Below, in pieces: positions 23,493 to 35,756 of a DNA stretch of 64,000 nt. Made by a program: the position numbers and the translations under genes. The stretch's first letter is position 1. Every line of letters starts with the position of its first letter. The notes under the pieces are model-generated. The model ran no database searches. It saw nothing but the letters and a program-made list of their open reading frames with translations, and was not told the origin of the DNA. The DNA is from Liolophura sinensis. Its lineage: Eukaryota > Mollusca > Polyplacophora > Chitonida > Chitonidae. The DNA lies in NCBI RefSeq assembly GCF_032854445.1, contig NC_088296.1, forward strand, positions 16,917,485 to 16,981,484. Reading direction: 5' to 3'.

Positions 23493-26110
23493 ATTATAGT
23501 ACAGTAAAGAATACTGTTGTAGGAACAATTTATACGCACTACAGAATATAATATCTTTGCCATCAATCATTTTCGATTATCTTGGAAAACAGATTATTCC
23601 GAATGATGCAGAATAGCTTAGACATGCAGAATTTGTATAATATGAAATAATGTATCGGTATATCAGTTGCTCTTGTCACAGAAAAAAAAACAAAAAATAA
23701 ACATACATATACAGCAATCAGACTTCAAAACTTTCTCTACAAAGGCAGAACATCAATATTGACAGGGCTGTCTTCCTGGATAAATGTCTGAAGCGAATCA
23801 GTGTCATTCTTAAAAGATCAAAACAAAGAGGGTACATGCAAAATTAACAGTCTTAAGTTGTACACGATGTTTCTTCTTTATTATTGTCTAATTAACCCTT
23901 TGAGAACATAACATTAATCAGAAGAGAAGACGAAAATCCCACAGACCAACTTAATACGCAAACCATATCGTTATTGTACAGCATAATTACGAATTATATG
24001 GCTATATATCTGTGCATGTACACACACTGATGATGTTTGGAACAAGCCTGTGTTATTAACCAAAAGCACATGACTGCTCATTAGCTCTGGCTTTGTTCAA
24101 CAATAATTAACCGCAGACTTCAGGAGAGACTCCCTTTTTTTGTTAATTATTGCAAACTTTCCCAGATTTCGTAATCCTGGCAAATATCCAATGTCATATA
24201 GAAGGGAAGCTGATCGGCTTACAGAAGACAAAGATGTACAGATGCATAGTATTGATATCCGACCACCTTTTTTCTCTGTTAAGTGTATAACTAAAGATCA
24301 AGGATCTAATATACATGTACAATCTGAAGTTGATCTGATCACGAAAAACAAAGATCTCTGAATTATCAAATTACAGGTAGATGAGAGGCTGCCTAAGAAA
24401 AAATGGCTGCTCTCTAGTAAAAATAGAATGGGTAGACACACCCTACACACTCCCCCTGGTTCTGCTGCACCTGTTCATAAACTGTTTGAATTTACTGGTT
24501 GTCTGTTGACACTGACTGGTGCAGTTCATTTTGTCCGGACAAATTTTTAATTGGTTTAAGTCATATCCTCTTTAACTGGCCATTATCACTACCCAGAAGC
24601 CGAAAATCCAATAAATTACTGATGAAATTAAACTGACTGATCATCAGCTTGACCTGTGGCTACAATTAGTACCATAATCTTGCCATACTATAATATAAGC
24701 TGTTCGATTGGCTCCTCAATCAAAAGCTTTTGTAAGCCAGTATATAATTGGCTATCAAGGATTAAGCTCACAGAAATGAAAATCCTATCCTGTAATTGGT
24801 CAATAATCCATAGCAGGCTGTGAAAGCTGGACAGGTGTTTGGAGTAAGCTGTGCAGATGGAATTGATTGCCCTCTCATCAGGTTGTAGAACAAAGAAACA
24901 CCCAAGGGCATAATTGTTGGAGGGAGGGGGGACGGGGATGTAAGTTGGGGATTATCGCTGTCTGATCAGTCCTGATCAATCAGCTCATAGGGATCACAGT
25001 TGGGCTGGCATTTGACAGAGTAAATGTATGATCACAATTCACACTACCATCTGTGAAAACATATCATTCTTCGTATTTTAGAGTTATTTTTACACTTAAT
25101 CGCTCTAATTCATACCAGTACACCAATATCCTCCCAATAAAATGACTGATTAAGGCTTAATGGCTTATTGGCAAAATTTCAACCATATCGCTGGTGAACC
25201 TGTTAATATTAAGTAGATACATGTACCCCTAATTCTTCCAATTCTTTTTTTTTTTTTTGAAAAATAAAGATATGAATATGTTGTCTATTAAATATGTAAA
25301 ATAAAAATAAAAATAAAAAAATAATCCATTTACAAGTAAATGTATATAAATTGGCAGACCTGGTGTCCCAAGAATTAGAATGGTAATGTACCAAATACAA
25401 AGGGAAAATGGACGTCTATACCCAATAGCCCAAGATCATATGATCATGTACTTCACAAGAAATATCCAGTATTCTGTGATGATGTTGTGAGGCATGGTCC
25501 AAACTTCAAATGTCAAATGGATGTGTCACAGACAATCTCCCTTTTCACTTAATCTATTGAACTCCCACTCTGAAGAACAATTACATCTTTTCCTTCGATC
25601 CTTTCAAAAGACGAACAATCTCATTAATTAGGCTGCATGTGATCCAACAATGCATTACCAGCCAATCATGTTCCAGCTCTGAGAATTCATGATCAGTCCG
25701 CGACAGCAACGTTTACGTGTAATCTTTTAACACGGGAACTTCAGGATAGCTTATTAATTCGATATAAAGACAATTAATGCTTCTTTCCTTTGAAATGAGA
25801 CAAGGTTGTGACGGATTTTAAGTTTCAGGAAAGATTCTCCTTGAATGAACAATAGTACCATGAAACAAACCATTCGTATTGTATGTATAAAAACCTAGCC
25901 TGCAACTTTTGTTTGAACATATCACAAATTATAATTATTATTATTATTATTATTATTATTATTGTTGTACATATATTGAGAAAATATTGTACATCATGGA
26001 ATTATATGTTCTTAGCTCTTGGAAATTATGTTCGCCGTTGTCAAGGAGCCAGAGGGCAAGTCAAGTTCCTGACAGATACAATGTATGAAGAGGTAAGTGT
26101 TCTGTACTCA
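23493..26110. other. Unique AT-rich sequence with simple repeats
   Basis: An (ATT)n microsatellite lies at 25934-25963. A T run lies near 25246-25258, and an A-rich AAATA-type run near 25300-25322. No family repeats or recognisable exons. A clean, non-repetitive stretch runs from about 25480 to 25860. Confidence 0.45.
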
Positions 26111-26420
26111 AATTATTCAACCTTTTAAATTATTCGCCCCTGCAGGCCAACATTAAAAAAAAAAAACATTCCGAGAGAACTATGGGGTTCAGAGAAATAA
26201 TTTGCATACTTTTATAAAGTCTTCATTGACATGGGTTTCCTCCGGGTTTTGCCCGGTTTCCACCCACCATAATGCTATCCGCCGTCGTATAAGTGAAATA
26301 TTCTTGAGTACGGCATAAAACACCAATCAAATAAATAAATAAATCATTATTGACACAAACAAATCATTTTTAGTGTCATTTTCTTATGAATTGCATGCAT
26401 AAATTTCACTGAAAAAATAT
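26111..26420 (+). mobile_element. MITE family B copy 2, split by a SINE
   Basis: The left part (26111-26231) has AATTATTCAACCTTTTAAATT, ACATTCCGAGAGAACTATGG and AGAGAAATAATTTGCATAC. The right part (26344 on) has ATTGACACAAACAAATCATT, TTTTAGTGTCATTTTC and GCATGCATAAATTTCACTG. Between them sits the SINE at 26232-26343. The order of blocks matches the uninterrupted copies at 8967 and 30087. The right inverted end is lost. Confidence 0.85.
26220..26355 (+). mobile_element. SINE family 1, 5'-truncated, nested in MITE B
   Basis: Flanks TCTTCATTGACA (26220-26231) and TCATTATTGACA (26344-26355) differ at two of twelve positions and are the duplicated MITE sequence. The 112-base body holds GGGTTTTGCCCGGTTTCC, CCACCATAATGCTATCCGCC, GTATAAGTGAAATATTC, GAGTACGGCATAAAACACC and an AAAT tail. 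Insertion followed MITE insertion. Confidence 0.92.
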
Positions 26421-26966
26421 GCAAAAGAGCAATTACTTTGTCAGTGATGCAGTTGGTACATGTAGCTGGGATTGTGTACTGGTAGTATACATTTATGGTC
26501 AGAGCTTAAGGTATTTTGCCCCAAATATTCACCCTTGCAAATGTGCATTTCTGAAAGCAAAAATTAAGTCATAAAATTTACCATTTTGTTGCTCAAAGCA
26601 ATTTTTGTCTGGAAAAAAATTATGCTTCATGTTCACTGCACCATGCAAATAAATCTCAAAACACCTTGCTAACATCAATACACGTGCTAAAATCAGGCAA
26701 ACAAAATCAGGCAAACAAAATCGGGCAAACAAAATCACTATTTTTTGTCACAAGGACAAAGCTAAATTTAGAGCAACTACAGTATTCCATTATCAAAGAC
26801 AGCACAAGATACTGTACATGTATGTTCATGTAAAATTTTAGTCTTGTCATCGCACTATTTAAAATATAATCCTGTGATCACCATGATGCATAAAGGATAA
26901 GATCAGGATTAAATAAGGATGGGGTGAAACATGGATCAGGATGATCACAGGATGTAATGTTAAATG
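26421..26966. other. Unique sequence with a 15-bp triplication
   Basis: About 26690-26737 holds three copies of AATCAGGCAAACAAA-type sequence (one with GGG). The 69-codon minus-strand frame 26529-26738 owes its repeated start region to this. Nothing else seen. Confidence 0.5.
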
Positions 26967-27312
26967 CAGGATTCAGTTCTAAGAGAAAAATAAGTTTTGT
27001 ATCCTCTCTCAGGATTCAGTTCTAAGAGACGAATAAGTTTTGTATCCTCTCTCAGGATTCAGTTCTAACAGACAAATAAGTCTTGTATCCTCTCGCAGGA
27101 CTCAGTTCTAACAGACAAATAAGTTTTGTATCCTCTCCCAGGATTCAGTTTTAACTGACAAATAAGTTTTGTATCCTCTCTCAGGATTCAGTTCTAACAG
27201 ACAAATATGAGATGTATCTAGCTCTTGCAGGATTCAGTTCTAACAACTAAGTTTATTCATGTACTTTTGTATCCTCTTGCAGGATTCAAGTTCTAGGACA
27301 CAAATAAGTTCA
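26967..27312. repeat. 43-bp tandem repeat, 8 copies, edge units degenerate
   Basis: Five units of exactly 43 bases (26967-27181) begin CAGGATTCAGTTCTAACAGA and finish GTTTTGTATCCTCTCT. They are followed by longer, altered units at 27182 (46), 27228 (52) and 27280 (partial). The unit junction, pyrimidine-rich TTTTGTATCCTCTCTCAG|G, looks like a 3' splice site repeated in tandem. The length matches the 19.4 kb array, but the sequence does not. Confidence 0.94.
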
Positions 27313-30086
27313 GCTACAGGCATTTGCATCCTGCTTATGTTAAAGGTTCATTAGGACATTAAACTTTCATCAACTTTAAATCAAGCCATTCAGTGCCTAG
27401 TACACCATAATACTTTACGGGAAATTAAGTTACACCAATCATTTGCCAGCAAGAAAATTTGGACGTCCCATCAAAGAAAAACTGATTGAGATTTATAGTT
27501 GCTTTGTGTGACATTCAACAAAGACTGTCTTGGATTAATTGATAGTTTGACATAAGGCTCAAGGTAGACTTGTAATCAATACTAGGCTTTCAAGTCAATT
27601 ATAGAGGACTACATCTTCATTTGCTTAAGGAGTATAGGATATCGGATTGTTTAAACTCAATGGCATTTTCATTAGAATTGTGTTTAGAAAATAAAAACTA
27701 ACCAAAGGATATGCGGGACTTGAACCTTTATCAACCCCGGAGCTAATATGTAAAGTTCATTGACTTTGAATAAAAAAAAAACAGAAATATTGTCATTTAC
27801 ATGTAGCATAAGTTTTGATCTATATATACGTGCCGAACACTTGGGATAACGTTGGAACAAACTTTACATACACATCAGTGGAGATTCAAGAATTATGGAG
27901 CTCTTCACCAATGTAATTGGCAACATCTTAATTGGATTCATTAAGTAGAGAGTGATAATTGTGCCTCAAAATATACATATAAGGTAGGTCTACATGTATC
28001 TACAATCAGCGGGGTATATATATATGCAATGCACTATAGCACAACACCCTTCCGGGTTTTTAAGCCATATTAACAAAAATACGAATGTGACAAAGACATA
28101 TTACCAAAAATGAATCAAGTTATAAAAATGAAGACTCTGATAACGAACCTCTGTCAAGTCCTCATCTTCAATATAGATCATTGTGGATGGAACAACGCTA
28201 CTTCCCACGTGCCTTCCACCGACCCTGGACTCACGTAAGACTGGTACCAGGTGGGACAATAGCGCTAATTTCAATCTCGAATTTCCGCTTCCAAGCTTTT
28301 TGTCATCAGAGGTACGGAAGTATGGTGCAGCCAATCTCTTTAAACTTCCTTTTTTTTTTTTTCGGTTCTTTTCTCACAAGAATCACACTTTACCGATGAA
28401 TCTTTGACTTGTCAAAGTAAGGCGTTGTTGCCAAGGTAAATGCAATGCGCGCACCAGCTGCTGGAACTCACCCACAGTGTCACATATGGAGATGTGTTAC
28501 TAGCAGCACCCTGAAAGAATTTTATCAACTTGTAAAAACTGTCTCTGGAACTACTGTCAGGGTCTTGAACTTCCCACTGTAAACTATCATGCCCTGGCCA
28601 CCAGATAGGACTGAACTCTTCGTACACTGAGGTGAAATGTCAATATGAACTCAACCCAGGAGAAGTATTGGACTCATCCAATTTTCTTAATTGGGCATGC
28701 CCTATTGTTCTCTTTGAGGGGTGGCAGCCAGTTCTTTCACAACGGCTGAAGTCATTCACCTGTGACGCAACACTTCATAGGCCTCAATCATGGTAAGGTG
28801 TTAATAGCAGATGTCAAAAGCTGTTTCAAATTAAAGATGAGACCTGCTAGGTCAAATTACCTGGGCATAACCATTGTTTTGATCATATTCACACATTTTG
28901 GCTCAGTTTTTCCCTCCTGCACAAATTAAGATGTTTATTAGCCACATATTTTTTCCCCTGCCTGCCACAATAGCGCGCGATGCGAATGAAAGGCACTGGT
29001 CACTTTTGCCGTTGGCCCATGTCACACTTGAATGATTTTGATTGGCCATTGGGGTCAGACAGGCGATATGCTCGTAATGCCATGTTCGCTTGTACTCACC
29101 TGGTGATGTCAATACCATTTGGGTCGAGGGCATTAAAAAAAAAATACTCTGCTCGCAAGCGTAGCTTTCTGGTGTAGAAAAAGAGCAGCTAGCATGACAG
29201 ACTGTTATGCTTGAGCGGCTTCAGTGCCAGCAATCAATCCTCTAGTTACAATTAGGGAAGAAACTACACACTATATTCCAGAGTGGCCATCACACTGCAA
29301 CATATATGGTTTCAGTCTTAAAAACTGGAAAATTTGCACCAAGACACTTTCCGTAACACTCAATTCAAATCAACAACAGCAAAGAAATCAGTCCGGACGT
29401 CAGGTATCAAGCAATGTTGTCCATACTATTATTACGCCTTCGTCGTTTTAATGATGTGTTCAGAAGAGACAATAAAAAAAAAACCTGGGTCTGTTGCAAC
29501 TAGAAACGAACAGCTAATACACAGGTAAAAAAAAGGAGCTGGGATACACAAAAGGCCCTGCTATTCACGGGAAAATTTCCCACGCTTCTTCACCAGGACA
29601 ACACTACTAACACATCACACAGACATTTTATACATTTTTTTTTACACTTGCCGAGCTCTTTGTGGACCATGAAAAGCAATTCAAAACTGAACAAAGTCAA
29701 ATTTAGTTCAAAATACCTGTCTGAAATCTGACATGACTCATCCAGGTAAAGATCTTTAGGTGTGATAAAATGTGTGCACTTGTACAATCTGACAAGGGGA
29801 GGTGGGAGAGTGGGGGGGAGGGGGTGAATAAAGCAAGTTCCAGGACATAAATACTGCTCAGTTACTTGATGTTTTCACAGACATTTTAATAATGCAAAAT
29901 TAGCATGTTCTATGCAATCTATATATAGCATTCCTGCATTTGTAAATAAATATGTGCAATGCAGTACACATAACACCCACAAGCATGGACATGCAATTCA
30001 CATATCAGAGTTAACTGTCATATCATACTACAACATTTATATGCAAGTACTCATTCTGATTAGTTTTGCAAAATGGGAAATGTCGG
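27313..30086. other. Unique noncoding sequence
   Basis: No family repeat found. T runs near 28351, A runs near 27772 and 29132, and a G-rich patch at 29797-29824. Overlapping short frames at 28101-28407 and 28903-29177 lie on both strands, are unrecognised and conflict with each other. Confidence 0.45.
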
Positions 30087-30300
30087 AACTTTTCAACCTT
30101 TTCAGCCACCTCTGCAGTGCAAGTAATATTTTGAAACATTCTGAGAGAACTGTGGGGTGTAGAGAAACCATTTGCACAATTTTATGATCAGAGCACGTGT
30201 CTTTAGTGACACAAAAATCATTTTAGCATGATTTTTATAATATTCGTAGGCAAAAATTCCACTGAAAAAAGTGCCCTAGTGGTTGAAAAGGTTGAAAATT
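30087..30300 (+). mobile_element. MITE family B copy 3, with clear terminal inverted repeats
   Basis: The left end has TTTTCAACCTTTTCAGCCAC; the right end reads GTGGTTGAAAAGGTTGAAAA, whose complement matches the left at 19 of 20 bases. The interior has ACATTCTGAGAGAACTGTGG, TGTAGAGAAACCATTTGCAC, GTCTTTAGTGACACAAAAAT and TTCCACTGAAAAAA. About 210 bases without a frame. This defines family B as an inverted-repeat, DNA-transposon-type element; the mobilising transposase is not in the window. Confidence 0.9.
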
Positions 30301-30770
30301 GACAGTAAGCAGATAAAAAATAATTGATTGTACTTTGCAACGTGTAACATGTTGCATTCAACGGCCAGAGCCCAGTTGCCCTGGTGTATCCCAGACAAAA
30401 ATATCTTTTTGTATATATTGAAATCATTCTGACATCTATTGTTCACAGAATAACAAGCAACCACAAATGTTTATACACACAACAATTTGGTCAAAACAAA
30501 CAAAAATTACATTAGAATGTTTACCTAAACACATATGCAATTGAAATCAAAAACAACTGGCTAACTATGAAGTTAAATTATGTATACATGGAGTGCCTCA
30601 TTCAATGAATGGGAATTAGGAACAAAAAGTATTCAGCATGCGAATTCTGGTCAATATTTTTGTTCATTCATATTTATCTACTGAATATTCATATTTGTTT
30701 AATTGGAATATATTTCCTCTAGAAGATTTATTTTTCAATTAATTAGTATAACAATTGCAGTCAAATATGT
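30301..30770. other. Unique noncoding sequence
   Basis: AT-rich, no gene or repeat seen. Short minus-strand frames here are overlapping and unrecognised. Confidence 0.45.
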
Positions 30771-30974
30771 GGGTGGAGTAAACTAGTGCCCGGAGCCAAC
30801 TAGAGTGCCCGGAGTCAACTAGAGTCCCTGGAGTCAACTAGAGTGCCTGAAGTAAATTAGAATGCCCAGAGTAAACTAGATCGAGTGCCTAGAGTAAACT
30901 AGAGTGAAAGAGTAAACTAGAGTGCCCAGAGTAAACAAGAATGCCCAGAGTAAACTAGTGCCCAGAATAAACTA
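30771..30974. repeat. 19-bp minisatellite, about 10-11 degenerate copies
   Basis: The unit reads AGTGCCCAGAGTAAACTAG with many variants (GGAGTCAACTAG, CTGAAGTAAATTAG). Two copies have length changes: an extra ATCG near 30879, and a one-base-short GTGAAAGAGTAAAC near 30904. Degeneracy is much higher than in the satellite at 3.4 kb, so the array is older or less homogenised. Confidence 0.92.
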
Positions 30975-31104
30975 CCACCATTTGACTTGGCACCTGACAA
31001 AGTTTTCGGATTTATAAATGTACACCCATACAGTTGACAGAGAGTTACAGATTCAAACATTCAAATTCAATGGTCAACAGTTACAGCTGCAGCGAACCTG
31101 TCCA
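30975..31104. other. Short unique spacer
   Basis: Nothing recognised between the minisatellite and the next MITE. Confidence 0.4.
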
Positions 31105-31310
31105 AATTCCTCAACTTTTTTACAAATGAAAGAGCAATTTTCAGTGCAATTTATACACTTCTTTTAAATCTGATTTTTGGATACAAAACTGCATCGGCCG
31201 ATTTCAGAGTTTCGCAAAAAAAAATATAATTTTATCAGTCTATACAAACTGATGCCTTCAGAACATGCTTGAATAAACACGTTGAAAAATTGCAAAAAGG
31301 TTGAAGAATT
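31105..31310 (+). mobile_element. MITE family A copy
   Basis: Starts AATTCCTCAACTTTTTTACA and ends AATTGCAAAAAGGTTGAAGA then ATT. The interior keeps TCAGTGCAATTTATACAC, AAACTGCATCGGCCGATTTC, GCCTTCAGAACATGCTTG and AATAAACACG. Same orientation as 14615 and 23277. Confidence 0.88.
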
Positions 31311-32077
31311 ACAAAATCTAGTTATGTGATATCTATTGTACTAGCCCTACAGGCTTTGCATTTTATGCATACCCTCTTTCCGTATGCATGTACAGCAACA
31401 GTCTGTGATTCTTTTTGATCTTTTCACTGGGTCAGATGATGTTCTAACTATGAGTAACAGGTCTCCATAAGTATGCATATTGAATGTGTCCCATGAGTGT
31501 GGTATTGTCAGCTTGAGTCACGAATACAATTGCCTGTCATCTTAGAAATAAAGAGCGATATCCACTGACTGGTTACTAGGGAAGCTCAGATGACTGGACA
31601 AAAAATGACTCTGAGCTTTGAGTTATTATTTATGAATTGCTGAGCTGTTCAAAGGGAGGTAATAATAAGATGCTTTAAAGTTCTACAGCACTGAACATGT
31701 AAATCTGATCAAAATGAAAAACATAACCCTTAACTGACAATGTAACTCATAGGAATATTTACAAATACTTCATCTTTCATGCTACATGTCATACACCAGG
31801 CCACACAGTCCAAATTTACACTGTTTGTTTTACAGGCAAAATAAAAATGCTTTCTTTCAAAATTGTCAGAGAGTATAAAAACAAAATATACAAAAAATCA
31901 TCTAATTTGTGAAAAATTTGCACTACACATATCCCAGCAAATGTGTCCTCTTTGAAACATATTTACATGGTCAAAAAAAACCCCTAGAAAAACAGGAAAT
32001 TCATAAATATAAGTAAAATAGTAGATGTTCAGTTTGATTTTTAATTCCTTTTTTTGGATTATTTTATGGTTGGTTGT
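31311..32077. other. Unique AT-rich sequence
   Basis: No repeat family or exon recognised; a lysine-rich minus-strand 61-codon frame at 31898-32083 reflects AT content. Confidence 0.4.
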
Positions 32078-32240
32078 ATACATGAATACAGGTATATATT
32101 AGAATTCACACAGGTGAATATAGGTATATACATGAATATTCTAAGAATTCACACAGGTGAATATAGGTGTATACATGAATATAGGTATATATTAGAATTC
32201 ACACAGGTGAATATAGGTATACATTAATATAGGTATATAT
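32078..32240. repeat. Compound minisatellite of GAATATAGGTATATA-type units
   Basis: Alternates ATAGGTATATACATGAAT with TATTAGAATTCACACAGGTG in three imperfect rounds, then shorter units. The larger period is variable (about 58-64 bases), suggesting replication slippage or unequal exchange on a composite unit. Confidence 0.88.
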
Positions 32241-34112
32241 CATGTGCACATGCAATATGCACGTAGTTGACATTGGAGTGCGCAATGACTGGGAAGATGT
32301 GAGTACTGAATTGTTTCAGTCATATCAAATCCCATTTACATGTAGCTGATACAACAGAGACCCGGGACAAAGGTAGAAATCTCGATCCAGGCCAGACGAC
32401 GTATTATATCACTGTATTGTATTTTATGGTTGGTCGTATCTTTTGAACGGGAGACAGATGTCGACCATAATTTACTAACTCAACGAGGGGGACATTCGGT
32501 TTCTGAAGATTACATAGAGCTTTTATCCATTACACTGGATAGGTAAATATCGCAGGGATGTCACCGTCATTCCGGTGCTGCGTCATATATCATTCGGCAC
32601 TTTGATTGATGCGCCGCATTGATATCTCTTCCCCTGCCGTAAGTGAATTGTAAAACAAAGGGTATCGTGAAGAGCACCAGACAAGGCTATCGATTTCTGC
32701 GGAGAGTAGCGCATCTCTTGCCTCGACAATTGATTGTTACCCCGCAGAGCCTCAGGGCTAACTATTGCACAAACACCTTGTTCCCCTGTCCTTCCAGCAT
32801 TGTCCGATGGAGTGTAGCGTGTTAGATTACAATGGACATGAAATATTGATATACTGCTGGTCCTCTGGAAGGTCACAGTGTCTAGGGTGAAGGAATCCAT
32901 CACCAGATGAGCATCTCTTGCCCAGGAAATATTCAGTAAACCAAACCCACAGGGACCATCCACAAATTACTTCATACGGCAATCAATGCATTGCAAAATG
33001 ATGGCAATAACCTTATCGTTGCTTAATACAATGATTCATCTTCTATCACAACATCAAATACATAGTGAAATATTTTTTTTCAAATTTGGCTTTTTTTTTC
33101 TTGAATTCCAGTTGTTCCAAGATTATGTTAATAAAATACACAATTTAATTCTTAATTAAATTTATGCATATTTTATATTCAATAAGCTTTCTTCCGATAA
33201 TGGCAGCAGTTTTATGTTTATACTAAAAGGCAGACAAAAAAATTCCCCATTTACAAACAAGGACTAAATGAATTCTTAAACCTAACTGAGCTAACTTAAC
33301 CTTAAGAATGCAAAATAAACTACAAGAAATCTCTATTCATGAAGAAAGATGCAAGGTTCCTTAAAAATGGTAAAAATCTTGACAGCCAGCATACATTTAT
33401 TTTAAGTGGAAAAGGCAACGTGTAGAATTTAGAAACATATATTGAAAACAAGCAATTTACTTACTGTAATATCGCATATTGAAGATGGTCCCTAAACTGA
33501 TCCATTCAGACAGAAAACTGACAGGGCTTTTCTCCAAACAGGTGGTCAATTTGAGCCACAGGTGTATTGAACTAATCAGGCTTGACCACTGGTCACTGAC
33601 AGCTTGGCCATCCGCTGTAAGCAGGAGATAACCTTCCTCCTCCTGTGTTTGTACAAAGCCTAGCTAATGGACACCTGAGTTAATGATATATCAACTTCAA
33701 ATTTTTAAGCTATTAAATGATTGCATTAGCAAAGCAATAAATTCCCTACTATCTGAAACCAATCATTTTTATACATCTAAATTACTGGAAGTGTTGACTA
33801 TTTCATTCTTCACTGACTCTGCAAGTCCATCCATCTGCAATGTCTATGTACATGTACAGTGTAACAAAATGTGCCTGCATATCTCTGTTCTTTCCCTTCT
33901 CTGACGGTAAGTTACATAATCTGTACTTACACTGTACACCCACCATTAAATAAATCGCAGATGTCATGAAAAATAGATATTTTTATGTTTGTCGGCATGC
34001 ACCTTAATTATTATTGCTTTGTTACTGAATATTTAAGTCTAGTTATATATTGTCCTATAGGGCAATTAGATTTGTCTAGGTTGGTCCACCATTAAGTCCA
34101 CCATTTCAAAAT
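32241..34112. other. Unique sequence; 32340-32960 is unusually complex
   Basis: From about 32340 to 32960 the sequence is free of simple repeats and has more CpG than its surroundings, including GACAATTGATTGTT near 32724, which carries two inverted Sox-like cores (ACAAT and ATTGT). Opposed frames 32583-32963 (-) and 32643-32825 (+) have no domain that I know. I regard it as a candidate noncoding regulatory or unknown-exon stretch. From 33000 on it is plain AT-rich sequence. Confidence 0.4.
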
Positions 34113-34174
34113 TAATATATTTATATATATAAATATATATACACATACATATACATATATATATATATATATAT

Positions 34175-34241
<67 letters not shown>
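34113..34241. repeat. AT dinucleotide microsatellite
   Basis: Nearly pure (AT)n, with TACACATACATA-type interruptions around 34139-34180, followed by a pure block to 34241. Then come long T runs (34269-34300). Confidence 0.97.
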
Positions 34242-34245
<4 letters not shown>

Positions 34246-34745
34246 CGCGGCATATTCAACTCAAGTTATTTTTTTTTTATTTTTTTTATTTTTTTTTTGT
34301 TCTTTCTTCTCTTACATGCATGTATATGCAGATTACCAAACAAATTCCAAATGGATTCAAAAGTATTTCATTTTTTTTAAAAATTTCAGATAAACTTTAC
34401 TGTTTGACCAAATTTTTTCTGCATCAACCATGTTTGTAAACAGTTTAACAATGAAGGATGTGGAGCAGCACATGCCAACATTTAAAAGGTCACACTGATA
34501 ATGCACAAGGCATAATTTATGATCTTCGTCAAAAGCATATTAAAATATTCATCCACCAATAAAAATTAATCGAATCGCTGTTTGTACATCCTTTATTGTA
34601 CACCTCAATTCTCTTTGATTTTTTTTCTACTCCACTCCACAAGGAATACATACATGTAACCTACAATTAATGTGTATTTTGATAAATAGTTTCAAATTTA
34701 TCAGATACTGTGCTCAATGTTTTTTTTCCTCTGGATGTTCACATG
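34242..34745. other. T-rich and AT-rich unique sequence
   Basis: T-rich block at 34265-34305. No gene seen. Confidence 0.4.
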
Positions 34746-34857
34746 GTCATTTCTTACAGCAACACTTCCTGGTGCCAAAACATCTGGACTTTAATCTATC
34801 TGCCATTTCTTACAGCACACTTCCGGGTGCCAAAAACATCTGATTTTAATCTATCTG
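34746..34857. repeat. Imperfect tandem duplication, about 56 bp
   Basis: Two copies, each with CATTTCTTACAGCA, ACACTTCCTGGTGCC or ACACTTCCGGGTGCC, AAACATCTG and TTTTAATCTATCTGCCATT or TTAATCTATCTGCCATT. A few single-base differences and short indels separate them. The 62-codon frame over it is translated repeat. Confidence 0.85.
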
Positions 34858-34967
34858 CCATTGCTGGGCTTCTAAAATGCCTCCCTTATCTGATCTGAAT
34901 TCTGAACAGCTGAGAGGCTTAAAATCAATTAAAGGTCAATAAAAAAAAGTCAGCTCTAGGATTAATT

Positions 34968-35069
34968 AATCCTAATTAATATATCCAGTTGATCAAAAGT
35001 TGATCCTAACTAATATATCCAGTTGATCAAAAGTTGATCCTAATTAATATATCCAGTTGAATGATCAAA
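34968..35069. repeat. 34-bp tandem repeat, 3 copies
   Basis: The unit begins GATCCTAATTAATATATCC and continues AGTTGATCAAAAGTT. The first two copies are nearly identical; the third has an ATG insertion near its end. It contains TAATTA homeodomain-type cores and two GATC sites per unit; no function is implied. Confidence 0.93.
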
Positions 35070-35529
35070 GAAACGGAAAATGGATACCCTACACTTTGGA
35101 TTAATTCCCAACACCCATAACTGAAAGAGTAAGCATTTCTACATCATTGCTGGCTACCTTTTTCTTCTTTTTACATACATGTATAATCATACAAGAGCAT
35201 TAATGAATATATGGACATACGAACATATCTATATATACATGTATATATATATATAACAAATTATGATTATTTCATGAAAATAAATCTGACCACAAGAGAC
35301 ATTATACAGATTCTTTTGATCTTGAATTTCTACGTCAAAAAGAAAAACCAAATACATTTGGATCAAACTTTCTGACTTCACATGATACTCATGATACCAT
35401 GTAATGTATCCATGAATACTGCTTCAACAGAGATATGGTTATCAGCCTACAAGTCTAAGGGTGACCTCAGGGGGGGGGGGGGGGAAGAAGCATGTCAACA
35501 CAGTGCAATGACACAGGATCTATGTGTTG
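35070..35529. other. Unique sequence with AT and G tracts
   Basis: A short (TA)n block at 35225-35256 and a run of 15 G at 35470-35484. Nothing else recognised. Confidence 0.45.
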
Positions 35530-35756
35530 AAGCAGAGTCTCTCCTCAATGCAGTCGCTGAGAGTTCAAGCCCAGTTCATGCTGGCTTCCTCTCTAGCCAT
35601 ACATGGGAAGGTCTACCAGCAACCTGTGGATGATCGTGGGTTTCCACCCCCTCCCCGGGCTCTGCCCAGTTTCCTCCCACCATAATGCTGGCCACCTTAT
35701 AAGTGAGAGACTCTTGAGTATGGGCGTAAAACACCAATTAAATAAATAAATAAAAT
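35530..35756 (+). mobile_element. SINE family 1 copy, head partly lost
   Basis: From about 35530 it follows the reference copy: CAATGCAGTCGCTGAGAGTT, B-box-like GAGTTCAAGCCC, CATGCTGGCTTCCTCTC, GGAAGGTCTACCAGCAACCT, CACCATAATGCTGGCCACC and GGGCGTAAAACACCAATT with an AAAT tail. There is an insertion in the GGGTTTCC segment (CACCCCCTCC), and the TCGTATAAG segment is shortened. No clear duplication was found. The 68-codon minus-strand frame is this SINE. Confidence 0.9.

Noticed and set aside
32583-32963. 126-codon minus-strand frame
   Set aside because: No domain or homologue that I can name and a conflicting frame on the other strand; kept as a finding, not as a gene.
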